From NCBI RefSeq assembly GCF_030161875.1, contig NZ_BSVA01000001.1, positions 2,914,001 to 2,978,000 of the forward strand: 64,000 nucleotides of DNA, in the 5' to 3' direction. This stretch comes from Homoserinibacter gongjuensis (GTDB taxonomy: Bacteria > Actinomycetota > Actinomycetes > Actinomycetales > Microbacteriaceae). The notes beneath the pieces were generated by a model. It saw only the letters and a program-made list of their open reading frames with translations. It had not been told where the DNA came from and ran no database searches. Shown piece by piece: positions 10,307-20,435 of the stretch; within the stretch, counting starts at the first letter, position 1; every line of letters starts with the position of its first letter. The position numbers and the translations under genes were made by a program.

Positions 10307-13300
10307 ATGGGTCACCCAGAACCCACGAGGCATTGGCGTACCCGCGCCGCCGCCATCGTCGCCGCTCTCCCGCTCGCACTTTCCGCCCTCGTCGCCTTCC
10401 CTGTGCTCGAGGTCGCACCCGCCCTCGCGGCGGAGGATCCGCCTCCCCCGCCCGAGACGGTCAGCAGCGATCCCCTTCCCGCGCCGCAGATCAACGGCGT
10501 CGTCTGGGCACAGGTGATCGTCGGCACCACGGTCTACGTGGGCGGCGAGTTCACCACCGCACGCCCGGCAGGATCCGCGCCCGGCGCTAACGAGGTCACC
10601 CGCACCCATCTGCTCGCGTTCGACGTGACGACGGGAACCCTGTTGCCGTGGGCGCCGACCCTCAACGCGAAGGTGCGCACGCTCGCGGCCTCGCCCGACG
10701 GCACGCGCCTGTACGTGGGTGGAGACTTCACCCAGGTAAACGGCGCCACCCGCAATCGCGTCGTCGCCTTCTCCACCGCGACCGGCGCCGTCGTGAACTC
10801 GTTCGCCGCGAACGCGAACAACTACGTCAGCGCACTCGCCGCCACCAACTCGACCGTCTTCCTGGGCGGGGTGTTCAGCCGCATCAGCGGCGTCGACCGG
10901 GTGTTCCTCGGTGCGGTCGACGCATCCGACGGTCAGACGACCGCGTGGGCGCCCGTGACCACCGGCGGCCGCCCGTACGCCATCGAGGTGAATCCCGACG
11001 GCACGCGCGTCGCGGTCGGGGGCGACTTCCTCACCGCGAACGGCAGCGACAACCCCGGCTACGGTCTCGTGCTCGTCGACTCCACCGTCGGCTCCTCGCT
11101 CCTCCCGCTCAACACGGCGGTACGGAACGCCGGCGTGGACGCCGCGATCTTCGACCTGGCGTCCGATGGCGACAGCTTCTACGGCTCCGGCTACGTGTTC
11201 GGCTCCGGCGGCAACCTCGAGGGCGCCTTCCGCGCCAGCTGGGCGACCGGCGAGCTCGTCTGGGTGGATGACTGCCACGGCGACACCTACTCGGTCGCCC
11301 CGATCGGCGACATCGTGTACTCGGCCTCGCACAAGCACTACTGCGGCAACCTCGAGGGCCCGCCGCAGTACGACCCGTGGCAGTTCAACCGTGCCACCGC
11401 CACCACGAAGGCGGCCACGCAGGTGGCCTCGGCCGACCCGCACGGCTACTACAACTGGCAGAACACCCCCGCCCCGTCGATGCTCAACTGGTTCCCGAGC
11501 ATCAATTCGGGCACCTACACCGGCATGTACCAGGGGCCGTGGTCGGTCACCGGCAACGAGCAGTACGTCGTGTTCGGCGGCGAGTTCACCCGGGTCAACA
11601 ACCGCGACTTCCAGGGCATCGTGCGCTTCGCGAACCGGTCGATCGCGCCCAACACCGACGGGCCGCGGCTCACCGGCGACGACCTGGCTCCCCAACTCGA
11701 CTCGCCCGCCGCGGGCGTCATGCGGGTGTCGTGGCTGGCCGACTGGGATCGCGACGACGCCACGCTGCAGTACCAGGTCATCCGTGACGGTCGCACCGCG
11801 AGCCCGGTCTATACGACCGAGGTCGAGGCACGCTCGTGGGATCGCCCGACCATCACCTTCCTCGACACCGGGCTCGACCCGGGCTCGACGCACACCTACC
11901 GCATCCGGGCGATCGACCCCTCAGGCAACAACGGCTGGGGTTCCACGGTCAGCGGCACCGTCGCCACGACGGGAACCCTGAGCGCGTACGCCGCCGGCGT
12001 GCTCACCGACAACCCGAGCTACTACTGGCGTCTCGGTGAGCAGTCGGGCACGGTGCTGAAGGACTCGACGGGCATCAATGACGGAACGACCGGAAGCGGC
12101 GTCACCTGGGGTGCCGCGGGCGCCATCATCGGCGACTCCGACACGGCGGCGCGCTTCAGCGGCACGACGAACGGCCGCGCGTCCGGCTCCACGAAGCTCT
12201 GGCGCGACAACACCTTCTCGATCGAGGCGTGGGTCAGGACGACCTCGACCCAGGGCGGCAAGATCGTCGGATTCGGATCGTCGGCCAGCGGCAACTCGAG
12301 CAACTACGACCGGCACGTGTACATGAACGCCTCGGGCCAGATCCTGTTCGGCGTCTACCCGAACGCCTCCCGCACGATCAGCGGCCCCAAGGCGTACAAC
12401 GACGGCCAATGGCACCACGTCGTCGCGACGATGGGATCGGCCGGCATGGCGCTGTACGTCGACGGAGTGCGCGTCGCGCGCAATACGACGGTCACCTACG
12501 GCCAGAACTACTGGGGTTATTGGCGGATCGGCGGTGACAACACCTGGAGCGGAGCGCCGTACCTCAACGGATGGATCGACGAGGTCGCGATCTACACGCA
12601 ACCGCTGAGCGCGGCGCAGGTGCAATCGCACTACACGCTGTCGGGACGCACCTCCACGGTGCCGCCCGCCCCCACCGACGTCTACGGCGCGGCCGTGTAC
12701 GCCAGCGAGCCGTTCCTGTACTGGCGGCTCGGCGAGACCACCGGTACCGTCGCGGCGGATGCGAGCGCGGCCGGCTCGCCCGGTGGCTACCGCGGAACGC
12801 CGACACGAGGCGTGCCCGGTGTGCTCGATGAGATCCCCGACACCGCCGTGCGCTTCGGCAGCACCAACGCGATCGTGAGCTCCGCCGGCGCGTGGACGAA
12901 CCCGACCGTCTACTCGCAGGAGGCGTGGTTCAAGACCACCACGACCTCCGGCGGCAAGATCATGGGGTTCGGCAACCGGCAGACCGGCACCTCGACGAGC
13001 TATGACCGCCACGTCTACATGCAGGACGACGGCAAGCTCGTGTTCGGCACCTGGACGGGCCAGACCAACGTGATCACCTCGTCCGTCGCCTACAACGACG
13101 GTCTCTGGCACCACGTCGTGGCCAGCCAAGGCGCCGACGGCATGAAGCTCTACCTCGACGGCGCGCTCGTCGGCACCAATCCGCAGACCGGAGCCGAGGA
13201 CTACACCGGGTACTGGCGCGTGGGCGGAGACACCACGTGGGGCTCCTCGAGCCCCTGGTTCGACGGCGTCATCGACGAGTACGCCGTGTACGACATCGCA

Positions 13301-15652
13301 CTGAGCCCCGCCACGATCTCGCAGCACTACGTGCTGGGCGCGCCGCCGCTGCCGAACCTCACCCCCTCGGCCGCCTTCACCTTCGAGACGCTCGGCAAGC
13401 TCGCGAGCTTCGACGCGAGCGGCTCGAGCGATGTCGACGGCACGATCGCGAGCTACGCGTGGGACTTCGGCGACGGCACGAGCGGCACGGGTGCGACGCC
13501 CACGCACAGCTACACGGCGAGCGGCACCTACCCGGTCACGCTCACGGTGACGGATGACGACGGCGCGTTCGCGGTGCGCACGCACGATGTCGAGGTCACC
13601 GTGGTGGTGATCCCGCCGACCGCGGCGTTCACGAGCTCGGTCGACGGTCTCGACGCGAGCTTCGATGCCAGCGGATCGAGTGACCCGGACGGCGAGGTCG
13701 TGAGCTACAGCTGGGACTTCGGCGACGGAACCCCGGCCGCCTCGGGGGCCACGCCCACGCACCACTTCGCGACGGGCGGCGACCACGCGGTCACGCTCAC
13801 GGTGACGGATGACGACGGCGCGACCGGCACGGTCACCCACACCGTCCAGGCCACGATGCCCAACCAGGCGCCCATCGCGTCGTTCACGCACACGGTGGAC
13901 GAGCGCACGGTGTCGGTCACCTCGACGTCGAGCGATTCCGACGGAACCCTCGTGTCGTACTCCTGGAATTGGGGTGACGGCACCGCGGCCGGCAGCGGCG
14001 CGACGGCGACGCACGCCTACGCGACCGGCGGCGACTACACGGTGACCCTCACGGTCACCGACGACGACGGCGCGACGGCCACCTCGACGGCCACGGTGAC
14101 GACCGTCAACCCGCCCAGCACGACGCTGGCGTCGGATGTGTTCGCGCGGGCGGTGGCGACGGGTTGGGGTTCTGCTGCGGTCGGTGGTGCCTGGACGGTG
14201 TCCTCGACGTCGAACTTCTCGGTCTCGGATGACGCCGGCAAGGTCGTGCACGCCGCGGGAAGCACCCGCCGCGCGACGCTGGGTCAGACCCCGATCACCG
14301 ACGCCGACCTCACCGTGCAGTTCTCCGCCGACAAGCCCACCACCGTGGGCCACATCGTCGCCGGCATCACGGCCCGACAGGTCTCCAGCAGCGACTACTA
14401 CCAGGCCCGGGTGCGACTGCTCCCCGGCGGCACCGTCGCCCTGCAGATCACCAGGACCAGCTCCTCCACGGTGCTGGCCAACGCCACCATCGCCGGACTC
14501 GACTACACCCCCGGCGACCAGCTCCAGATCCGCTTCCAACTCGAGGGCACCAGCCCCACCACCCTCAAGGCGAAGGTCTGGCGCGTCGGAACCACCGAGC
14601 CCACCACCTGGCAGCTCACCACCACCGACACCACCGCATCCCTCCAGACGGCAGGCACCATCGGACTCGAAAGCTACATCTCCGCATCCGCCACCAACGC
14701 CCCCGTCACCATCACCTACGACAACCTCAACGCCATGACGCTCGGGGAGCCCGCCGAGAACCAGGCGCCGACAGCCGCCTTCACGGCCTCGGCGACCGAC
14801 CTCTCGGTCGCGGTCGACGCATCCGGGTCCTCCGACCCCGACGGCGCCATCGTGTCGTACTCGTGGAACTGGGGCGATGGAACGGCCGCGGGCAGCGGTG
14901 CCACCGCAAGCCACAGCTACGCCGCGGCCGGTGACTACACCGTGACGCTGACGGTGACCGACGATCGGGGCGCCACCGCGACCACGACGCACTCGGTCAC
15001 CGCGACGACGCCCGCACCCGCCACCGAGCTGGCGTCGGATGTGTTCGCGCGGGCGGTGGCGACGGGTTGGGGTTCTGCTGCGGTCGGTGGTGCCTGGACG
15101 GTGTCCTCGACGTCGAACTTCTCGGTCTCGGATGACGCCGGCAAGGTCGTGCACGCCGCGGGAAGCACCCGCCGCGCGACGCTGGGTCAGACCCCGATCA
15201 CCGACGCCGACCTCACCGTGCAGTTCTCCGCCGACAAGCCCACCACCGTGGGCCACATCGTCGCCGGCATCACGGCCCGACAGGTCTCCAGCAGCGACTA
15301 CTACCAGGCCCGGGTGCGACTGCTCCCCGGCGGCACCGTCGCCCTGCAGATCACCAGGACCAGCTCCTCCACGGTGCTGGCCAACGCCACCATCGCCGGA
15401 CTCGACTACACCCCCGGCGACCAGCTCCAGCTCCGCTTCCAACTCGAGGGCACCAGCCCCACCACCCTCAAGGCGAAGGTCTGGCGCGTCGGAACCACCG
15501 AGCCCACCACCTGGCAGCTCACCACCACCGACACCACCGCATCCCTCCAGACGGCAGGCACCATCGGACTCGAAAGCTACATCTCCGCATCCGCCACCAA
15601 CGCCCCCGTCACCATCACCTACGACAACCTCAACGCCACACAGCTCCCCTGA
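10307..15652 (+). CDS. Giant secreted beta-propeller / double LamG / four-PKD surface protein
   Basis: This gene is intact, about 1781 residues. ATG 10307 is preferred over ATG 10304 because GAGG at 10298-10301 then has a 5-nt spacer. A signal peptide ends near ALAAED. Residues about 35-450 form propeller blades closely similar to those of the upstream gene (SPDGTRLYVGGDFTQVNGAT). A fibronectin-like segment, LamG domains at about 568-778 and 799-1011, PKD domains near 1020, 1104, 1186 and 1485 (SYAWDFGDG, SYSWDFGDG, SYSWNWGDG), and two near-identical C-terminal modules (about 1274-1477 and 1575-1778) follow. No sortase motif or transmembrane tail is visible, so it is probably released or held by carbohydrate binding. 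Confidence 0.9.
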   Translation: MGHPEPTRHWRTRAAAIVAALPLALSALVAFPVLEVAPALAAEDPPPPPETVSSDPLPAPQINGVVWAQVIVGTTVYVGGEFTTARPAGSAPGANEVTRTHLLAFDVTTGTLLPWAPTLNAKVRTLAASPDGTRLYVGGDFTQVNGATRNRVVAFSTATGAVVNSFAANANNYVSALAATNSTVFLGGVFSRISGVDRVFLGAVDASDGQTTAWAPVTTGGRPYAIEVNPDGTRVAVGGDFLTANGSDNPGYGLVLVDSTVGSSLLPLNTAVRNAGVDAAIFDLASDGDSFYGSGYVFGSGGNLEGAFRASWATGELVWVDDCHGDTYSVAPIGDIVYSASHKHYCGNLEGPPQYDPWQFNRATATTKAATQVASADPHGYYNWQNTPAPSMLNWFPSINSGTYTGMYQGPWSVTGNEQYVVFGGEFTRVNNRDFQGIVRFANRSIAPNTDGPRLTGDDLAPQLDSPAAGVMRVSWLADWDRDDATLQYQVIRDGRTASPVYTTEVEARSWDRPTITFLDTGLDPGSTHTYRIRAIDPSGNNGWGSTVSGTVATTGTLSAYAAGVLTDNPSYYWRLGEQSGTVLKDSTGINDGTTGSGVTWGAAGAIIGDSDTAARFSGTTNGRASGSTKLWRDNTFSIEAWVRTTSTQGGKIVGFGSSASGNSSNYDRHVYMNASGQILFGVYPNASRTISGPKAYNDGQWHHVVATMGSAGMALYVDGVRVARNTTVTYGQNYWGYWRIGGDNTWSGAPYLNGWIDEVAIYTQPLSAAQVQSHYTLSGRTSTVPPAPTDVYGAAVYASEPFLYWRLGETTGTVAADASAAGSPGGYRGTPTRGVPGVLDEIPDTAVRFGSTNAIVSSAGAWTNPTVYSQEAWFKTTTTSGGKIMGFGNRQTGTSTSYDRHVYMQDDGKLVFGTWTGQTNVITSSVAYNDGLWHHVVASQGADGMKLYLDGALVGTNPQTGAEDYTGYWRVGGDTTWGSSSPWFDGVIDEYAVYDIALSPATISQHYVLGAPPLPNLTPSAAFTFETLGKLASFDASGSSDVDGTIASYAWDFGDGTSGTGATPTHSYTASGTYPVTLTVTDDDGAFAVRTHDVEVTVVVIPPTAAFTSSVDGLDASFDASGSSDPDGEVVSYSWDFGDGTPAASGATPTHHFATGGDHAVTLTVTDDDGATGTVTHTVQATMPNQAPIASFTHTVDERTVSVTSTSSDSDGTLVSYSWNWGDGTAAGSGATATHAYATGGDYTVTLTVTDDDGATATSTATVTTVNPPSTTLASDVFARAVATGWGSAAVGGAWTVSSTSNFSVSDDAGKVVHAAGSTRRATLGQTPITDADLTVQFSADKPTTVGHIVAGITARQVSSSDYYQARVRLLPGGTVALQITRTSSSTVLANATIAGLDYTPGDQLQIRFQLEGTSPTTLKAKVWRVGTTEPTTWQLTTTDTTASLQTAGTIGLESYISASATNAPVTITYDNLNAMTLGEPAENQAPTAAFTASATDLSVAVDASGSSDPDGAIVSYSWNWGDGTAAGSGATASHSYAAAGDYTVTLTVTDDRGATATTTHSVTATTPAPATELASDVFARAVATGWGSAAVGGAWTVSSTSNFSVSDDAGKVVHAAGSTRRATLGQTPITDADLTVQFSADKPTTVGHIVAGITARQVSSSDYYQARVRLLPGGTVALQITRTSSSTVLANATIAGLDYTPGDQLQLRFQLEGTSPTTLKAKVWRVGTTEPTTWQLTTTDTTASLQTAGTIGLESYISASATNAPVTITYDNLNATQLP
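14126..14735 (+). repeat. 610-bp intragenic direct repeat, copy 1
   Basis: This copy encodes the module starting LASDVFARAVATGWGSAAVG. It matches 15029-15638 at a constant offset of 903 bp. The only difference I noticed is A for C near 14528 (Ile versus Leu). Such identity in a divergent protein suggests recent duplication or gene conversion. Confidence 0.9.
15029..15638 (+). repeat. 610-bp intragenic direct repeat, copy 2
   Basis: This is the second copy of the module at 14126-14735. A single PKD domain separates the two copies. A more diverged homologue of the same module ends the upstream paralogue (about 9565-10180). Confidence 0.9.
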
Positions 15653-15680
15653 GCGGCGGGGCCGTCTGGCACGGGAGGCG

Positions 15681-15696
15681 GAGACGGCTCCGTCTC
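15681..15696. promoter_or_regulatory. Perfect palindrome GAGACGGCTCCGTCTC
   Basis: Seven-base arms flank a CT centre, 30 bp after the surface-protein stop and 11 bp before the flippase ATG at 15708. It could be a weak terminator or an operator. No T-run follows. Confidence 0.35.
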
Positions 15697-15707
15697 AGGG
15701 GAGAGAG

Positions 15708-16961
15708 ATGAACGACAGGACCACGGCAGGGTGATCTCGCGCGCTCTCGGTGCGCTCCTGGCCCAGGGGGCGCAGGCCGGCGTCAGCTTCGTGCTGCAGG
15801 TGCTCGTGGCGCGGCTGCTGGGCATCGAGGAGCTGGGGCGGTTCGCGATCCTCTACGGCGTGATCGTGATCGCCACGGGCATCGTGAGCGGCGTCGTGGG
15901 CGACTCGCTCGTGGTGCTCGACCGAGGCGACGGGGTCGTGCGCTGGGCGCTTCAGGCCACCACGCTCACGCTGTCGGCTGCGGCGGGCGGCATGGGCGCC
16001 GTCGTCTTCCTCGCGATCGGCCTGATCACGCCGCTCGAGGCGCTGCTGTTCGCGACCGCGACGGCCGCATTCACCTGCGAGGAGGTGCTGCGCCGGCTGC
16101 TCATGGCGCATTTCGGGTTCCTCCGGGTCGTCGCCGCCGACCTCGGGGGTTCGCCCTCGGCCTCGCGCTCATCCTCATCGTCACCATCACCGCCTCACCG
16201 TCGCTCGCGCTCGTGCTGGGCGGCATCACCCTCGGCCAGCTCGTGGCCCTCGTGCTCGCTGTGCTGCTGCTGCCGCGCGTCGAGCGGAGCCTCGCGCCTC
16301 CCCGGCCAGGCGGTCTGGGCACCGTCCTCGCCTACGGCACCTGGCGCGGCCTCCAGCAACTGCTCCGACCGGGTCTGTTGACGGCCATGCGCCTCCTCGT
16401 CGGCGTCGCGGCGGGACTCGCTGCGGTCGGCCTGCTCGAGGCGGCGCGCGTCTATGTCGCACCCGCACTGCTCGCGGTGAGCGGGCTCACCTCGTTCCTG
16501 TTCGTGCGCTACGCACGGGACCGTGACCATCCCCTCGGTGCGGTGCTGCGCCGTGCGGATCTGACGGTCGGCGCGCTCGTGGCGGGCACCGTCGTGATGG
16601 GCGTCATCGGCGTCGCACTGCTGCCCTGGCTGGGGCCGCTGCTGTTCGGCGTGCATCCGGATGCCGGGGTCGTGATCGGATGGCTCGCGTTCACCGTCGC
16701 CGTCGCGGCGACGACGCCCTACGGCTCGCTCGCGGCCGTGCACGGGGGCCAGCGCCGGGTGTTCGCGATCCGGCTCGGCGACTCGCTGCTCTCGCTCGCG
16801 GGGATCGCGCTCGTGCTGCTGCTCGGCGCCTCGCCAGGCTGGGTGCCCTATGTGCTCGCGGGGGCGCGCTGCTCGGCGGCCTCGCGATCCGCTTCCTCGT
16901 GCTCGTGCCGCGTGCGCGCCGCGACCGGGGCGACGGGCTCCCTGAGGGCGCCGGGGCATAG
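15708..16961 (+). CDS. Wzx-type polysaccharide flippase, about three frameshifts
   Basis: The protein is a polytopic membrane protein: ALGALLAQGAQAGVSFVLQV at the N-terminus, then repeated hydrophobic helices to a short basic tail. Frame breaks occur at the G5 run near 16147 and the G5 run near 16861. The best ribosome-binding site (AGGGGAGAG) precedes ATG 15708, but that frame stops after eight residues at GGGTGA. One extra G there would join it to VISRALGALL, so I treat this as a third lost base; the alternative is a GTG start at 15731 coupled to an 8-residue leader ORF. The family moves lipid-linked repeat units across the membrane, the step before Wzy polymerisation. Confidence 0.8.
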
Positions 16962-18786
16962 GGCACGAGCGCGCCGGGCGTCGCCACCACGTCGGGGCCC
17001 AGTAAAACCGCCACGTCGTCGGGCACGACCGGCGCCGAACGGCTCGCCGAGAGAACCGCCTCGGTCGGTGCGAAGTCCGACGCGACCGGCGAGGCGCCCT
17101 CGAGCCCCGCGTTGCCCGAGGCCGAGCGCGCATCCGCCTGCCAGCTCGCGACGTCGTCGTACGAGACCGTCGTGCGGCCCTGCTGCCAGAGCACGAGGGG
17201 CGCCCCGGATGCTGCCTGCAGCACGTTGCCCGCGATCCGGTCGACGAGGTCGTCGGCAGAGAACTCCCCGAGTAGTCGTGCACCCAGATGGGGGCGGCCG
17301 GCTGCGAGTCGGAGTCGCGGGAGGAACCGCCCACCTCGCCCACGATGCTGTCGGCGATGACCGTGCCCGCGGCGACCCAGCTCATGTCGGGGTCGTCGGG
17401 ATGACGCTCGTCGTGGCCGGGAACCGTCGCGTCGCTCGCGCGACGGTCGTCCTGCAGCACGGCGATGCCGAGCCCGTTGCCGACGATGGTCGATCTCCAC
17501 ACCTGCACGCGGCTCGCGTCGTTGATCTTCACGCCGATGCGCCCGTTGCCCGCGATCACGAGATCGACGAGCAGCACACTGTCGGAGATCTCGGCGAACA
17601 CCCCGTGCCCGGCGTTGGAGAGCACATCGCTCGCCGAGACCGTCGCGTGCTTGACCGACTGATCGAGCCAGATGCCGGGCCCTGCATTGCCGCGCACGAC
17701 GCTCGCAGCGATCGCGACGTCGCGCGAGCGGGTGACCTTGATCCCGCCCGAGACGGGCGCCTGGTTGAAGCCCTCGGCGTTGTTGTGCTCGATGAGCGAG
17801 CCGGTCACCGTGAACCCGTCGGCGAAGTTCGCCGCGACCCCGATCATGCCGCTCCGGCGCACGGTGACACGGTCGAGCACCGTACCGTGCCCCGTCACGA
17901 AGACCCCCGTCGTGGACGAGTCCTCCACGACCACCTCGCTCAGCCGGGCACGGTCACCCTCGATCACGAGGGCGCCGAGCGTCGGAACCGACGGGGCGAA
18001 TCGACGGAACCCGATGCCCGTGATCGTGCTGTCGGCGGAGCGGAGGTTCACCGCACGTTGGCGCACGCTCGCCTCCACGACCCGGTCCGCGGGATCCTCG
18101 CCCAGAACCAGCTCGTGCGTTGCGGTGTCGACCGCGAAGGAACCCGGGCCGACCTCGTCGACGGCCACCTGTTCGAGCGGCGACCCGTCGAGCCAGAGCT
18201 GCTCCGGATGCGCGGCGAACGGATGGTCCTCGTTCAGGAAGCGCCAGGTCGGCTCGGTGCCGTCCTCGCCGCCCGTGTAGCTCGGGGCCGAGGAGAACTC
18301 GTGCGACCAGGGCGCGCGCCAGGTCTCCCCGTCGCGCACCCAGCCCTCGATCGCATCCGCACCGTCGAACCACACGACCTCGCCGGGGTAGGCGCGCAGC
18401 TCGATGCTCTTGCTCTTGCCGACGAAGAGCTCTTCACGGTAGACGCCCGCGCGCAGCACGATCGTGCCGGTGCCCTGCACACGGTCCAGAGCCTCGCTGA
18501 CGTGCGCGTACGGACGCTCGAGGGACCCGTTGCCGCCTTCCGCCGCACCGGCCTGCACGATGAACGCTCCCGGAGGCACCGGTCGAGCCTCGCTGCCGAG
18601 GTCGGGCGCGCCCGGGTCGATGCGCGCCGTGAGCTCCTGTTCACGCCAGGGGATCTCATCCCGCGTGCTCATCCTCACGACGACCGCGGTGACGCCCACG
18701 GCGACCACGAGCGCCCCGGCGGCGAGCGCCACGAACCGTCCGACGCGACGACGCCGTGGGCGCGCTTCGGATGCGACCGACGGCAT
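16962..18786 (-). CDS. Membrane-anchored right-handed beta-helix protein, frameshift near 17270; 3' end unresolved
   Basis: ATG 18786 follows GGGGAG. An Arg-rich N-terminus and one transmembrane helix (VALAAGALVVAVGVTAVVV) anchor the protein outside the cell. Then come the pectate-lyase-like start (RPYAHVSEALDRVQGTGTIV, LRAGVYREEL) and many parallel beta-helix coils (ITGIGFRRFA, LDRVTVRRSGMIGV, VQVWRSTIVGNGLG). One base is missing near the C4 run at 17268. The frame then continues (EFSADDLVDRIAGNVLQAA) and passes the flippase stop without ending until 16691. A 270-bp overlap is improbable, so a further error near 16960 is likely. It could be a polysaccharide lyase or epimerase; catalytic residues are not identified. 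Confidence 0.75.
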
Positions 18787-18856
18787 CGGGTCTCCCCTCG
18801 GATGGTGCTCTCATTCTGCCTGCAGATCAGGCCTACCGGTGATCGTTTCTCACGTG

Positions 18857-18888
18857 GATAATAGAGGCCTCCCCCGTGCTACTGGAGG
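18857..18888 (+). promoter_or_regulatory. Candidate -10 (GATAAT) and strong GGAGG ribosome-binding site
   Basis: GATAAT at 18857-18862 is the best AT-rich -10 in the intergenic region between two divergent genes. GGAGG at 18884-18888 sits 6 nt before the ATG at 18895 and fixes that start. Confidence 0.5.
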
Positions 18889-18894
18889 TTTCCC

Positions 18895-20435
18895 ATGGAG
18901 ACCCCGCATTACCCTTCCGCATACCGCGAGCGTTGGTACGTCGTGGTGCTCGCGGCGCTGCTCGGACTGCTCGCGGCGGCCGCCATCTCGGCCGTGCTGC
19001 CGCGCAGCTACGAGGCGACGTCGACCCTCTTCCTGCGGGTCGACTCCCCGATTCGAGCCTCGTCGAGCGCTCCCAGTTCGCCGTGGCGCGCGTGAAGTCC
19101 TACCCGGACCTCGTCGTGAGTCCGCGCGTGCTGCGCGCGACGATCGATCAGCTCGACCTCGACCTCGAGCCCCGCGAGCTCGCTCAGCGCCTGAGCGCAA
19201 GCAATCCGCGCGACACCGTGCTCCTCACGGTGACCGCGTCGGCGGGTGACCCCGAGCTCTCCGCACGCATCTCCGACGCCGTCGCGCGTAACGTGTCGGA
19301 TCTCGTGGGCGAGCTCGAGAGCGACGTCGATCTCGAACTCACCATCCCCGCGATCGCACCGACCTCGCCCGCCTCGCCGCAGACACTCGTGCTCGCCGGC
19401 CTCGGGCTCCTCGCGGGTCTCGCCCTCGGCGGCATCGCGGTCGCCGTGCTCGGCCGCCTCGATCCCCGCGCACGCTCGGTCGCCGAGATCCGGCGGCTCA
19501 CCGGCCTCCCCGTCGTCGGACAGCTGCCCCCTGCCGCCGGGCGTGACGGGCGCGCCCACCACCCCGCGGCCGACACCGCCACACGGGCGTTGCTCGTGAA
19601 CGAACGGCTCCTCACCGGGGACCGGCCGCGCCGCCTCGTCGTGCTCGTGCCGGCCACCGGGATGCGGGCGCCGCTCGTCACGCACACGGCGCTCACGCTC
19701 GGGCATGGCATCCGCGACTCCGGGCACACGGTGGCGCTCATCTGCGCCGAGCCGCCCGCCCCGAGCAGGGCGCACGCCGCGTTGCTGCGCCTACGTGATC
19801 GCTTGCCGAACGGCGCCGGCGAACGCGCTCCCCTCGACACGGTGACGATCGCCCCGGCACACAGCCCCGAACGGCAGCACGAGTTGCTCAAGGCCACAGC
19901 AACCGCCGTCACGCGCCACGACGTCGTCATCGTGGTGGCCGATGCCCCGAGTGATGTCTTCGCCCTCGGCAGCATGGCGGGTGCCGAGGTGCTCGTGCTC
20001 AGCGATGGGCGGCGTACGACTCGCACCCAACTGGTCGAGACGGTCACCTCACTCGATTTCGCGGGCAGCCGCGCGCTGGGCGTGCTCGTGACCAACGTCG
20101 GCGGGCACGACCACATGGACCTCCCGGCGACCTGGATGGAGGCGGACCGCGTCGAACTTCCCACGCTCGCGGTCAGCGCGCCACCAGCTCGCCGCGCGCG
20201 CTCCACCCGGCACCGTCGTCCCGCAGCGAATCGCACCCAGGCACACGCCACGCCGACGGCCGGCACGGGCGCGGCACGCGAGCCGGGCGACGCGGCGGAG
20301 ACAGCTGACGACACGGAGCCGGAGCCCGCGGCGACGGCCGAGTCGGGCCCCGAACCGGAGACGCTCCCCGGGCTCGAGCTGGTCTTCGACGAGGCCGACA
20401 CCCTTTCTCCCGAACCGGAGCCTGAGCCGGTATGA
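18895..20435 (+). CDS. Wzz/chain-length determinant-like protein, one frameshift near 19048
   Basis: The N-terminus MET-PHYPSAYRERW-YVVVLAALLG is a transmembrane helix typical of Wzz proteins, followed by SYEATSTLFLRVDSP. One base is missing near the C4 run at 19047. The periplasmic coil (QFAVARVKSYPDLVVSPRVL) continues in the next frame to a second membrane helix (VLAGLGLLAGLALGGIAVAV, about residue 175). The C-terminal part (RRLVVLVPATGMRAPLVTHT) resembles the ATPase region of capsular chain-length kinases but has no intact Walker A lysine that I can see. A Pro/Glu-rich tail ends EPEPEPV. It likely sets chain length together with the flippase and polymerase. Its stop overlaps the next ATG. 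Confidence 0.8.

Noticed and set aside
11921-15442. 1173-codon open frame on the minus strand
   Set aside because: It is antisense to the intact giant surface gene, made of low-complexity Arg/Gly/Val/His sequence, and mirrors the repeats of the sense gene; it is a GC-bias shadow.
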